This document shows, one piece after another, positions 1-5,994 of a stretch of 11,160 nt of DNA. Numbering within the stretch: position 1 is the stretch's first letter; each line of letters opens with the position of its first letter. The notes below the pieces were generated by a model, which made no database searches, was not told the DNA's origin, and saw only the letters and a program-made list of their open reading frames with translations. The DNA comes from Methanolinea sp. UBA473 (GTDB lineage: Archaea > Halobacteriota > Methanomicrobia > Methanomicrobiales > Methanospirillaceae): positions 1 to 11,160 of the forward strand of contig DAEV01000103.1 of assembly GCA_002509495.1 (NCBI GenBank), in the 5' to 3' direction. Position numbers and translations under genes: made by a program.

Positions 1-1
1 C

Positions 2-481
2 CGTTTCTGCTCGGAACAACAGCTGAGTTACATTGCTCTGGAAGAAGAGACCCATGAAGTCGTTGGGTTCGCCCTGGGAAGTGATCTCATCACGGACTGG
101 GATTCCATCGGGCCGGAGATGATCGCTCTGGTATCGCTGTTCCGGGAGAGCATGGCCATTCTGGAAGAGGTTGAGCACTGTCCTGATCTCCTTGATATCC
201 AACCCGGAACAGTCCTGCATATCTTCCAATTGGGAGTCAGGCGTGGCTTCCGGGGCCGGGGCCTCGCCACAGGCCTCATACGGAGCCTCCTGCACCAGGC
301 GAAACGACAGGGGTTCGGAAAGGTCATTGCAGATTGTACCGGGCCAGTCTCCATGCACACGTGTGAGAAGTGTGGATTTCGCGAAGCAGCCCGGGTTATC
401 TACGATGATTTCTATGTAGACGGGAAGGTATTCTTTCGCGGACTCCCCGGGGGGATCTCCCTGATGATCCGGGATGTGTGA
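2..481 (+). CDS. GNAT-family N-acetyltransferase, 5'-truncated by the window edge
   Basis: The frame beginning at base 2 is open to the TGA at 479-481, so about 159 C-terminal residues are present and the start lies upstream of the window. The first in-frame ATG at 119 is internal: residues before it (VVGFALGSDLITDW) look like the central beta strands of a GNAT fold. The acetyl-CoA binding motif is clear (LGVRRGFRGRGLA, fitting R/Q-x-x-G-x-G/A), followed by an amphipathic helix and then a CEKCGF segment typical of the end of the fold. It should transfer an acetyl group from acetyl-CoA to an amine; the substrate cannot be told. It lies 76 bases upstream of the cupin gene on the same strand, so co-transcription is possible but not shown. 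Family call is firm; function is not. Confidence 0.85.
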   Translation, partial: RFCSEQQLSYIALEEETHEVVGFALGSDLITDWDSIGPEMIALVSLFRESMAILEEVEHCPDLLDIQPGTVLHIFQLGVRRGFRGRGLATGLIRSLLHQAKRQGFGKVIADCTGPVSMHTCEKCGFREAARVIYDDFYVDGKVFFRGLPGGISLMIRDV

Positions 482-538
482 GGAACAGCTTCGCGACACC
501 CGTTAGGACTGAAAAATTAATCCTGCAAACAGAACAAG

Positions 539-544
539 AGGAGG
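539..544 (+). promoter_or_regulatory. Shine-Dalgarno AGGAGG before the cupin gene
   Basis: AGGAGG lies 1 base before a TTG at 546 and 13 bases before the ATG at 558. The TTG is too close for normal initiation, so the ATG at 558 is preferred although the spacing is long. An AT-rich stretch at about 510-523 (GAAAAATTAATCC) could be a weak TATA element for a separate cupin-reductase transcript. Confidence 0.45.
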
Positions 545-557
545 ATTGAGTATTCCC

Positions 558-896
558 ATGAAGATTGTCGATGCAACCCGGGCGCCAAGCTCGCCAAACC
601 CCCACAAAGTGGATGCACGGAAACTCTGTGAGATCCCCCATGCAGTCGTCGTAATGATCACGCTGCAGCCAGGGGAATCGTTAAAGAGGCACATGACCCC
701 GGTCGATGTCCTCTTTTACGTTCTCGAAGGTACCGGTACCGTCGAGATTGGGGAAGAGAAGGCAACCGTCGGCAAGGATACCATGATCGAGAGCCCGGCC
801 CGGATCCCGCACCGTTGGATCAACGAGAGCGGATCGGTGTTCCGGGTGCTGGTCATCAAGGTGCCGAAACCGACGGAAGAGACAAAACTGCTCTGA
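558..896 (+). CDS. Small single-domain cupin protein
   Basis: A protein of 112 residues with one cupin barrel. Motif 1 runs from about residue 38 to 59 (PGESLKRHM ... YVLEGTG) and motif 2 from about 79 to 89 (SPARIPHRWIN). Visible potential metal ligands are His45 and His85; the usual second histidine of motif 1 is Thr47 and the glutamate position appears to be Asp50, so metal binding, if any, is by an unusual ligand set. The start chosen is ATG 558; TTG 546 would add four residues but sits against the Shine-Dalgarno. The stop is 10 bases before the siroheme reductase ATG, and AGGAGG (897-902) follows the stop directly, so the two genes are very likely one operon. Small cupins of this kind often bind small molecules or metals; no specific ligand can be assigned. 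It could be an accessory protein for the reductase. Confidence 0.85.
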   Translation: MKIVDATRAPSSPNPHKVDARKLCEIPHAVVVMITLQPGESLKRHMTPVDVLFYVLEGTGTVEIGEEKATVGKDTMIESPARIPHRWINESGSVFRVLVIKVPKPTEETKLL

Positions 897-906
897 AGGA
901 GGAACC

Positions 907-1593
907 ATGGCCCATCATACCGGTGCTATCCTCCAGCGGGACGGGAAGACCTTTGCCATTGTTACCCGGATCCCGGGTGGAGTAGTCAATCCCGAAATCC
1001 TTGATAAAATTGCGGCCGTCGCCCGGAAGTACCAGGTGCCAAAGGTGAAACTCACCTCCGGGCAGCGGTTCATGCTGGTCGGACTGAAAGAACAGGACCT
1101 CGCGTCGATCTACAAGGACCTTGGGGAGATAGCGGGAAAAGAGACGGCCCCCTGTGTCAAATACGTGCAGACCTGCCTGGGGACTGATGTGTGCAAATAC
1201 GGCGCCCAGGACTCAATCGACCTCGGCCTTGAACTGGAGAAGAAATATTACCGCATTCCCTTTCCTGCAAAACTCAAGTTCGGGGTTTCCGGCTGTCTCC
1301 GGTGCTGCGGGGAGAGTTTCGTCCGGGATATCGGCCTCATCGGAACCACAAAGGGCTGGACCGTGGTATTCGGTGGAAACAGCGGAAGAAGGCCATCGAT
1401 AGGAATGGTAATTGCAGAGGACCTTTCCCGGGAAGATGCGCTCGATCTCGTCCACCGGCTGCTCGAGTATTACCGCGAATTGGCCAATCCAAAGGAGAGG
1501 ACGGCACGATTCATCGAACGGATCGGATTCGACAGGATCAAATCGGAACTCCTGACTCTCCTGCCCTATATCCGGTTGGAGGATGCGCAGTAA
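907..1593 (+). CDS. Small siroheme/4Fe-4S sulfite-nitrite reductase-like protein
   Basis: A protein of 228 residues. An N-terminal ferredoxin-like half-domain (about residues 5-75, with KLTSGQRFMLVGL typical of the reductase family) precedes the siroheme/4Fe-4S half. The four cluster cysteines are Cys90 and Cys96 (C-x5-C in TCLGTDVCKYG) and Cys130 and Cys134 (C-x3-C in SGCLRCCGES). The second pair with the following x6-D-I-G-L matches the family signature closely. It lacks the second repeat of full-size assimilatory reductases, so it resembles the small Dsr-like proteins of methanogens (as MJ0870 of Methanocaldococcus). Expected chemistry is six-electron reduction of sulfite or nitrite, electron donor unknown. 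ATG 907 has AGGAGG four bases upstream. It follows the cupin by 10 bases. A link to the sulfite-using cysteate synthase 7 kb downstream is possible but inferred. Confidence 0.9.
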   Translation: MAHHTGAILQRDGKTFAIVTRIPGGVVNPEILDKIAAVARKYQVPKVKLTSGQRFMLVGLKEQDLASIYKDLGEIAGKETAPCVKYVQTCLGTDVCKYGAQDSIDLGLELEKKYYRIPFPAKLKFGVSGCLRCCGESFVRDIGLIGTTKGWTVVFGGNSGRRPSIGMVIAEDLSREDALDLVHRLLEYYRELANPKERTARFIERIGFDRIKSELLTLLPYIRLEDAQ

Positions 1594-1611
1594 AGGGAGG
1601 AGGTCCTGTCC

Positions 1612-1986
1612 TTAATCGGACTCCCTGGACCGGAATCGTGTCAGGTAGAGCCCGACTCCCGCCGGGATCAGGAAGGTCAGGGCATAGTATACGAATACAT
1701 CCGGGCCATAGTAGCTGGCCTGGAAAAGCTGAACAATGAACAGATAGTCGAGCACGATTGCAATCAAGGCCCAGGCAAGCCCGACTCCAATGTAATAGGT
1801 GAGGGGCAGTACCCGCGTCCTGAACCACCACCAGGCAATCGCGATAGTGACAGGAGTGAATATTGCAGTGATAATCCAGCCCATAACGGTGGCAAACGGC
1901 GTATTGAAAAGCAGCAGCGATGCGAGATAGCCGAGCAGCCACAGTCCCGTGCCAAGTCCCGCGGTGTCCTTGATCCACTGCCTCAT
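1612..1986 (-). CDS. Four-helix membrane protein of unknown function
   Basis: A protein of 124 residues with four likely transmembrane helices at about residues 10-28, 33-54, 63-86 and 97-115, and a charged C-terminus (TRFRSRESD) probably on the inside. No catalytic motif is seen and I do not recognise the family with certainty; similar small integral membrane proteins are widespread as hypotheticals. An upstream TTG at 2004 would add six residues (MQNKTY). I prefer the ATG at 1986 because an AT-rich element (AAAAGATAA, about 2013-2021 on the minus strand) lies at the right distance for a leaderless transcript starting there, and no Shine-Dalgarno precedes either start. The gene converges on the siroheme reductase with 18 bases between the stops. 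Confidence 0.75.
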   Translation of the reverse strand: MRQWIKDTAGLGTGLWLLGYLASLLLFNTPFATVMGWIITAIFTPVTIAIAWWWFRTRVLPLTYYIGVGLAWALIAIVLDYLFIVQLFQASYYGPDVFVYYALTFLIPAGVGLYLTRFRSRESD

Positions 1987-2064
1987 GTATGTCTTGTTTT
2001 GCAATTCGGATTGTTATCTTTTCCGGGATGGAGTTCGACGCCCTGGAGTTCCGGAGTGAGGCCT

Positions 2065-2174
2065 GGTCCCGAGGAATTCCTTCATGTACCAAGTATCGCA
2101 ATGAGCGTCAAGGGTCCAGAGGTCACTGTCTATGTTCTCAACCGGATAGCTGGGAGAGATGGATGAGTAAGGAT
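2065..2174 (-). pseudogene. Decayed duplicate of the 5' end of the kinase gene at 3725-4408
   Basis: This 110-base segment matches 4338-4449 in the same orientation, at roughly 85-90% identity by eye, with one two-base deletion next to 2071. On the minus strand it encodes ENIDSDLWTLDAHC and onward to MKEFL, nearly the N-terminus of the intact kinase. Two lesions make it non-functional: the start codon position (2131-2133) reads ATA instead of ATG, and the two-base deletion shifts the frame after about 22 codons. The similarity also covers about 40 bases upstream of the start. After it the homology stops. It is best read as a remnant of a duplicated or recombined kinase locus. Confidence 0.75.
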
Positions 2175-2230
2175 CGGACAAAAGAGGGCCAGATCTGAAC
2201 TTCATAGTTCAAGATAAAATTGTATTAGAT

Positions 2231-2236
2231 TTTATA
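2231..2236 (+). promoter_or_regulatory. TATA box of the ammonium transporter gene
   Basis: TTTATA lies in an AT-rich stretch (2216-2236). A transcript would start about 25 bases downstream, near 2258, giving a leader of about 85 bases before the TTG start at 2344. Confidence 0.45.
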
Positions 2237-2240
2237 CCAT

Positions 2241-2254
2241 GGAACTACACTTCT
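2241..2254 (+). promoter_or_regulatory. Possible NrpR-type operator upstream of amt
   Basis: GGAA-N6-TTCT lies just downstream of the TATA box, one base off the GGAA-N6-TTCC operator known for the euryarchaeal nitrogen repressor NrpR in Methanococcus. Position between TATA box and expected transcript start suits a repressor site, and ammonium transporters are classic NrpR targets. A short imperfect motif like this can arise by chance. Confidence 0.3.
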
Positions 2255-2329
2255 TTCCATGACGTCTCTTAAAGGAAGGAGAACCTGACTCCTACCAATG
2301 GAAAACCTGATGGATAGACTCCTAGCGAA

Positions 2330-2335
2330 GGGGGT
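2330..2335 (+). promoter_or_regulatory. Ribosome binding site fixing the TTG start of amt
   Basis: The purine run GAAGGGGGT ends 8 bases before TTG 2344. An in-frame TAG at 2335-2337 excludes any earlier start, and the next in-frame ATG (2398) would delete half of the first transmembrane helix. Confidence 0.6.
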
Positions 2336-2343
2336 AGTACACA

Positions 2344-3540
2344 TTGGCTGCCAGTGAAGGCACAATAGCATGGCTCCTCTGTTCCACCGCTCTCGTCATG
2401 CTGATGACCCCGGCAGTCGGATTCTTCTACGGCGGCCTAGTACGCAAGAAGAACTTCATCTCCATGGTTGCCCTCTCTTTCATCACCTTCTCCCTGGTGA
2501 CCATCCAGTGGGTGGTCATCGGGTACTCCCTGGCTTTCGGTGGCACGGCGCCGGTCACCGGCAACCTGGACTTTGCCGGACTGGCCAATGTCAGCTTCGA
2601 CTCTGCCAATGCTCCCTATCTACCCCTTCTCTTCCTGATCTTCCAGCTCACCTTTGCCGCTGTTACCATGGCCATCGTTACCTCCGGAATGGCAGAAAGG
2701 ATCAAACTCTCCGCGTTCCTCATCTTCGCCCTGCTCTGGGTCACCATCGTATATTCGACGGTGGCTCACTGGGTCTGGGGAGGAGGATGGCTGCAGAGTA
2801 TCGGTTTCCTTGATTTCGCCGGAGGGGCGGTTGTCCACATCGCTGCCGGTTTTGCAGCCCTGGCCCTTGCCATGGTGATCGGAAAGCGGGCCGGATTCGG
2901 TGAGCACTCGATGGATCCCCACAACATCCCCATGACCCTGCTGGGGGCAGCCCTGCTCTGGTTCGGATGGTTTGGATTCAACGGGGGTAGCGCCCTTGCA
3001 GCCAACGGCCTTGCCGTTCATGCGGTCGTGGTCACCAACATATCAGCCGCAACCGGTGCGCTGACCTGGCTCTTCATCTCCTGGGGGCGTGGCATGCCAA
3101 GCTCCATCGGCATGGTCAGCGGTGCGGTCGCCGGTCTTGGAGCGATCACCCCGGCCTGTGGCTATGTTTCGCCGATGGCCGGGATTGTGATCGGTGCCGT
3201 CGCCTCGGGTCTCTGTTACTATGCCATGCTCTGGAGGATACAGAAGAGGATGGATGAGAGCCTGGATGCCTGGGCAGTCCACGGTGTCGGCGGCCTGTGG
3301 GGCACAATCGCTGTAGGGATCTTCGCCATCGGTTCCGTCAACGGGGCATCAGGACTGATAGAGGGGAGCACGGCCCTGCTCGCCACCCAAATCATCGGGG
3401 CGGTTTCTGTGATGGTCTTCGTCTTTGCCGTCACTTTCGTGCTCGCATGGGTCGTAAATCGTCTGATCGGGCTCCGGGTATCCGAAGATGCCGAGTACGT
3501 AGGGCTCGACCTCTCCCAGCACGGTGAACGGGCGTATTGA
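2344..3540 (+). CDS. amt: Ammonium transporter (Amt/MEP/Rh family)
   Basis: A protein of 398 residues, usual length for the family, with eleven hydrophobic segments. It conducts ammonium or ammonia across the cytoplasmic membrane for nitrogen assimilation. Family landmarks: the first helix ending MTPAVGFFYGGLVRKKN, the pore Phe (about Phe104 in QLTFAAVT), the conserved Asp157 and first pore histidine His165 in DFAGGAVVHIAAG, GWFGFNGGS with the second Phe gate near residue 212, and the second pore histidine His313 in AVHGVGGLWG. Translation starts at TTG 2344; the residues from AASEGTIAWLL are needed for helix 1. No glnK/PII gene follows, unlike many amt loci; the next gene downstream is convergent. 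Regulation by nitrogen status through the upstream GGAA-N6-TTCT site is plausible. The family assignment is certain. Confidence 0.96.
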   Translation: MAASEGTIAWLLCSTALVMLMTPAVGFFYGGLVRKKNFISMVALSFITFSLVTIQWVVIGYSLAFGGTAPVTGNLDFAGLANVSFDSANAPYLPLLFLIFQLTFAAVTMAIVTSGMAERIKLSAFLIFALLWVTIVYSTVAHWVWGGGWLQSIGFLDFAGGAVVHIAAGFAALALAMVIGKRAGFGEHSMDPHNIPMTLLGAALLWFGWFGFNGGSALAANGLAVHAVVVTNISAATGALTWLFISWGRGMPSSIGMVSGAVAGLGAITPACGYVSPMAGIVIGAVASGLCYYAMLWRIQKRMDESLDAWAVHGVGGLWGTIAVGIFAIGSVNGASGLIEGSTALLATQIIGAVSVMVFVFAVTFVLAWVVNRLIGLRVSEDAEYVGLDLSQHGERAY

Positions 3541-3543
3541 TGT

Positions 3544-3581
3544 CCCTCCTTCCTCCTTTTTCGTGCAGGAAAGGAAGGGGG
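3544..3581 (+). terminator. Possible hairpin terminator after amt
   Basis: CCC-T-CCTTCC (3544-3553) can pair with GGAAGGGGG (3573-3581), giving about nine base pairs with one bulge; the intervening sequence includes a T5 run. It starts a few bases after the amt stop and lies in the 184-base convergent gap before the kinase stop. No T-run follows the 3' arm, so this is tentative. Confidence 0.3.
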
Positions 3582-3724
3582 AACCTGGGTCAATCCTCGG
3601 CTGGTTTTCTTCTGTTCTGTCCAGCACGATTTCAGGCTTTGCCCGTTTTGCAGAGCGACGGCCAGGCACATTCAGGTGAATTAGCGTAAGAACAAAGAAG
3701 GTACCCGGATGTTCCTTAATTTGA

Positions 3725-4408
3725 TTAAGAGTAATCGTTTTTTTTGGTAAATCGGTAATATTCCTTTGGTATAAAAATCTCGAACAGGGCTCCCTTACCG
3801 GGCTTCCCGGTTTCTTTGATGGTCATTCCTGTAATAGACAAGACTTCCCTGACAAGGAAAAGCCCAAGGCCCGTATTTTTTCCGTACCCCCTGTCAAAGA
3901 TCATCTGCTTTTCTTCCGCAGGAATACCCACCCCGTTGTCTTCGATATTCAGTAAGAGCCCATCCGGGTTTTCTTCGTAGGTGATTGTCACTTCAGTTGC
4001 ATGCTGGCCGTATTTGAGGACGTTTTCCATCAGGTGGTAAAAAACCTTTTCGAGGAGGAGATCGGCATATATCTCAAGGTCATCCACATGAAGGTTCCGA
4101 GAGATGTTCAGGAAATCCAGGTGGGAAATGGCCAGCAAAAAGACCATCTTGACATTCTGCCATCTGGGGGGCTTAATACCCATTTCCTGGTAAATTTTCG
4201 CAAAATTCAGTGAATTGATAATTTTCTGGTTCGCAACCTCCTGGTTATCAAGAAATGCTTTTGCTTTTTCATCAGTGACGAGCGTCTTGAGGAGCTCGTA
4301 ATAGGCCGCGAGGGAGAACGCAGCAGTCTGGATATCCGGCCCCGGGAGGAATTCTTTCATGTACCATGTATCGCAATGGGCGTCAAGGGTCCAGAGGTCT
4401 CTGTCCAT
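3725..4408 (-). CDS. Short histidine-kinase-like ATPase without canonical phosphoacceptor His
   Basis: A protein of 227 residues. The C-terminal HATPase_c domain (about 110-217) is complete: N-box with Asn129 in LMENVLKYG, D-box Asp157-Asn-Gly in DNGVGIP, and the glycine lid GKNTGLGLFL at 176-185, so ATP binding is expected. The middle (about 24-77) resembles the dimerisation helices of Methanomicrobiales PAS kinases (FAKIYQEMGIKPPRWQ corresponds to the second helix), but the usual R-H-D-x-x-N phosphorylation motif is absent; by alignment the His position falls near Pro24. No PAS, transmembrane or signal segment precedes it. AGGAGA lies just upstream of ATG 4408. It could be a pseudo-kinase, an ATPase partner for another kinase, or the remnant of a larger sensor. 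A decayed copy of its 5' end lies at 2065-2174. No response regulator is adjacent. Confidence 0.85.
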   Translation of the reverse strand: MDRDLWTLDAHCDTWYMKEFLPGPDIQTAAFSLAAYYELLKTLVTDEKAKAFLDNQEVANQKIINSLNFAKIYQEMGIKPPRWQNVKMVFLLAISHLDFLNISRNLHVDDLEIYADLLLEKVFYHLMENVLKYGQHATEVTITYEENPDGLLLNIEDNGVGIPAEEKQMIFDRGYGKNTGLGLFLVREVLSITGMTIKETGKPGKGALFEIFIPKEYYRFTKKNDYS

Positions 4409-4619
4409 GTTCTCCTTCGGATAGATAGGACAGATGGATGATTAATGATTGGAGGGGAGGGTATTGATCCCGATGAGGATAGAGAATATTCTTGTGGAGA
4501 ATTGAAAGAGATTGCAGAATTGAATTAGTTCGAATGATCCCTTTGTGTTTCCTGGAATCTTAAAATCTGATCGATCAGGAAACCGTAAATCCTGTTATTG
4601 TGAAAGATATCCCTCCCTA

Positions 4620-5105
4620 TCAAATCCACCGTCCGATGACATCCAGCGCGTCTAGAACGGTTTTCGCTTTCGGTTTCATGATCGCTACAGGGATATCCAC
4701 AATCTTCTCAACCATCGATGCGAGAATCGGGGCACAGATGATTCCTACTGCGCCTTCCTTTTCTGCCATGACGGCGGCAATGATGCATTCTTCAATGGAA
4801 TTGGCGGTGTATCCCCGTATTTTGATAACCCTCTCCCTGACGGTGATCTCATGACCTTCCATCTCGTCGAGAAGGAATTTTGCAGCAATGACGGCAATAA
4901 ATGGAGAAAAATCCGGCTCAAGCACACTGACAATTTTTTTTACCGTTGAAAGCCGGACGTCCACTTCGCCCGAACTGATCTTGTAGAGTGTGGCAATCGG
5001 AATATTGGCCTGTCCTGCCAGTTCCTTGATGGTCATGTTTTTACGCCGGAGTTCATCTTCAAGCGCAGTCCGGAACTCCTTTTGAAATATCTTTTTTGAG
5101 AACAT
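4620..5105 (-). CDS. XRE-family transcriptional regulator with C-terminal putative sensor domain
   Basis: A protein of 161 residues. Residues about 12-62 form a Cro/C1-type helix-turn-helix: LRRKNMTIKELAGQANI, then IATLYKISSGEVDVRLSTVKKIVSVL. Residues about 65-161 are an alpha/beta domain (ITVRERVIKIRGYTANSIEE ... AVGIICAPILAS ... DIPVAIMKPKAKTVLDALDVIG) that reads like a small-molecule or partner-binding domain; there is a faint resemblance in pattern to the PrpR N-terminal sensor, which I would not rely on. It is divergent from the coenzyme M operon, with 106 bases between the start codons. No Shine-Dalgarno precedes ATG 5105, and AT-rich TATA-like sequence lies 20-30 bases upstream, so a leaderless or near-leaderless mRNA is likely. 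An inverted repeat abutting its start suggests autoregulation. Likely target by position: the operon beginning at 5212. Confidence 0.85.
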   Translation of the reverse strand: MFSKKIFQKEFRTALEDELRRKNMTIKELAGQANIPIATLYKISSGEVDVRLSTVKKIVSVLEPDFSPFIAVIAAKFLLDEMEGHEITVRERVIKIRGYTANSIEECIIAAVMAEKEGAVGIICAPILASMVEKIVDIPVAIMKPKAKTVLDALDVIGRWI

Positions 5106-5121
5106 TGTTAGTATAATAACA
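5106..5121. promoter_or_regulatory. Inverted repeat TGTTA-N6-TAACA, candidate operator
   Basis: A perfect 5-base inverted repeat with a 6-base spacer lies directly before the start codon of the XRE gene and beside its TATA-like region. A dimeric helix-turn-helix protein bound here would block its own promoter; it is 90 bases from the coenzyme M operon start, so effect on that side is less certain. Confidence 0.4.
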
Positions 5122-5138
5122 TTATATTTATTTTAAAT
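5121..5138 (-). promoter_or_regulatory. TATA region of the XRE regulator gene
   Basis: On the minus strand this reads as a run of A/T including ATTTAAAATA and AAATATAAT. Its centre is 20-30 bases from ATG 5105, so the transcript would start at or next to the start codon. Confidence 0.45.
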
Positions 5139-5175
5139 TTTTCCTTTTAAGGTAATTTAAGAGAGAGATAATGCA

Positions 5176-5185
5176 AAAAATATAT
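5176..5185 (+). promoter_or_regulatory. TATA box of the coenzyme M operon; transcript probably leaderless
   Basis: AAAAATATAT is centred about 31 bases before ATG 5212. Archaeal transcription starts about 25 bases after the TATA centre, i.e. about 5205-5210, leaving a leader of a few bases. No Shine-Dalgarno precedes ATG 5212 (ACCAGTTAGAC), which agrees with leaderless initiation of the first gene. Confidence 0.5.
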
Positions 5186-5211
5186 CCTTCCCGGACGACA
5201 ACCAGTTAGAC

Positions 5212-5994
5212 ATGAGTTCCTGCCCGATACGCGAGATCACAGTTCTTCCTGGTCATGACAAACAGGGGAATCCGGAGCGGTTCGACCGCATCGTGATCCG
5301 CCCGGGGGATACGATCTCGATAGTCGGGCCTACCGGTTCCGGGAAGACAGCGTTGATCAACGATATCGAACTATTCGCCCAGAACGATACTGCGACCGGC
5401 AGGATTGTTCTTGTCAACGATGAAGTCCCTGCAGAAGAGTTCATCCGCGACCCGTCAAAGAAGCCCATCGCCCTCATCACCCAGAATACCAAGTGCCTGG
5501 CCGATATGACCGTGGAGGCATTTCTTGCCATGCATGTCAGGGCACGAAAAATTTCCTCGCCGACTATCATTGCAGAGACGGTTTGTCTTGCGAACCGGTT
5601 TACAGGCGAACAGATCCTTCCGGGATGCCGCATCACCGCACTCTCAGGGGGACAGACCCGGTCGCTCATGATTGCCGATGCAATCCTCATCAGCAACGCC
5701 CCCCTCATCCTGCTCGACGAAGTGGAAAACGCGGGAATTTTCCGGGAACGGGTAATAGAGGTTTTAAAAGAGCATTGCAAATCTGTCATTTTTGTTACCC
5801 ACGATCCCCTCATATCCCTCCTTTCGGACCGGAGGATCGTGATGCGTCATGGCGGTGTCGAGAAGGTCCTTTACCCGGAGGGCAGGGAACAGCACACCCG
5901 CGAAATGATTGCCCGGATGGATCTGACGCTCTGCCGGTTCCGAGAACGGATCCGGGCCGGGGAACTCCTTACGGAACAAGGATCCCCACAATGA
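5212..5994 (+). CDS. Soluble ABC-type ATPase, first gene of the coenzyme M operon
   Basis: A protein of 260 residues with one complete ABC nucleotide-binding domain and no membrane segment: Walker A GPTGSGKT (39-46), Q-loop Gln91 in LITQN, signature LSGGQ (144-148), Walker B LILLDE (165-170) with the catalytic Glu170, and the H-loop His197 in FVTHD. The region after the H-loop (about 205-260) is charged and has no recognised domain. No permease gene is nearby, so it is unlikely to be half of a transporter. Stand-alone ABC ATPases also act in metallocentre or Fe-S assembly (SufC) and in methyl-CoM reductase activation (AtwA, which has two domains and is different). The stop overlaps the GTPase start by four bases (ATGA), and the whole run leads into coenzyme M synthesis genes. 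I infer an energy-coupling role in maturing or supplying an enzyme of that pathway. Confidence 0.88.
   Translation: MSSCPIREITVLPGHDKQGNPERFDRIVIRPGDTISIVGPTGSGKTALINDIELFAQNDTATGRIVLVNDEVPAEEFIRDPSKKPIALITQNTKCLADMTVEAFLAMHVRARKISSPTIIAETVCLANRFTGEQILPGCRITALSGGQTRSLMIADAILISNAPLILLDEVENAGIFRERVIEVLKEHCKSVIFVTHDPLISLLSDRRIVMRHGGVEKVLYPEGREQHTREMIARMDLTLCRFRERIRAGELLTEQGSPQ

Larger units (their letters stand above)
1987..2343. other. Gene-free stretch between membrane protein and amt
   Basis: These 357 bases have no convincing intact gene on either strand. They hold the probable promoter of the membrane protein gene at the left end, the decayed kinase 5'-end copy (2065-2174), and on the right the amt TATA box, possible operator, an 85-base or so leader and the ribosome binding site. 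Confidence 0.6.

Noticed and set aside
1538..2101. Minus-strand open frame of 187 codons across the membrane protein region
   Set aside because: It overlaps the membrane protein gene in another frame, its protein is rich in Arg, His and Cys without any motif, and it runs into the end of the siroheme reductase gene. It is a shadow frame.
4483..4578. Short perfect palindromes AGAATATTCT (4483-4492) and CTGATCGATCAG (4567-4578) upstream of the kinase gene
   Set aside because: They could be operators, but arms of five and six bases without loop are expected by chance in AT-rich intergenic DNA, and neither is well placed relative to a visible TATA box.
5493..5990. Upstream extension of the GTPase frame to an ATG at 5493
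   Set aside because: This part overlaps the ABC ATPase gene, which has all its motifs in the other frame, and the extension has none. The P-loop begins right after ATG 5991.
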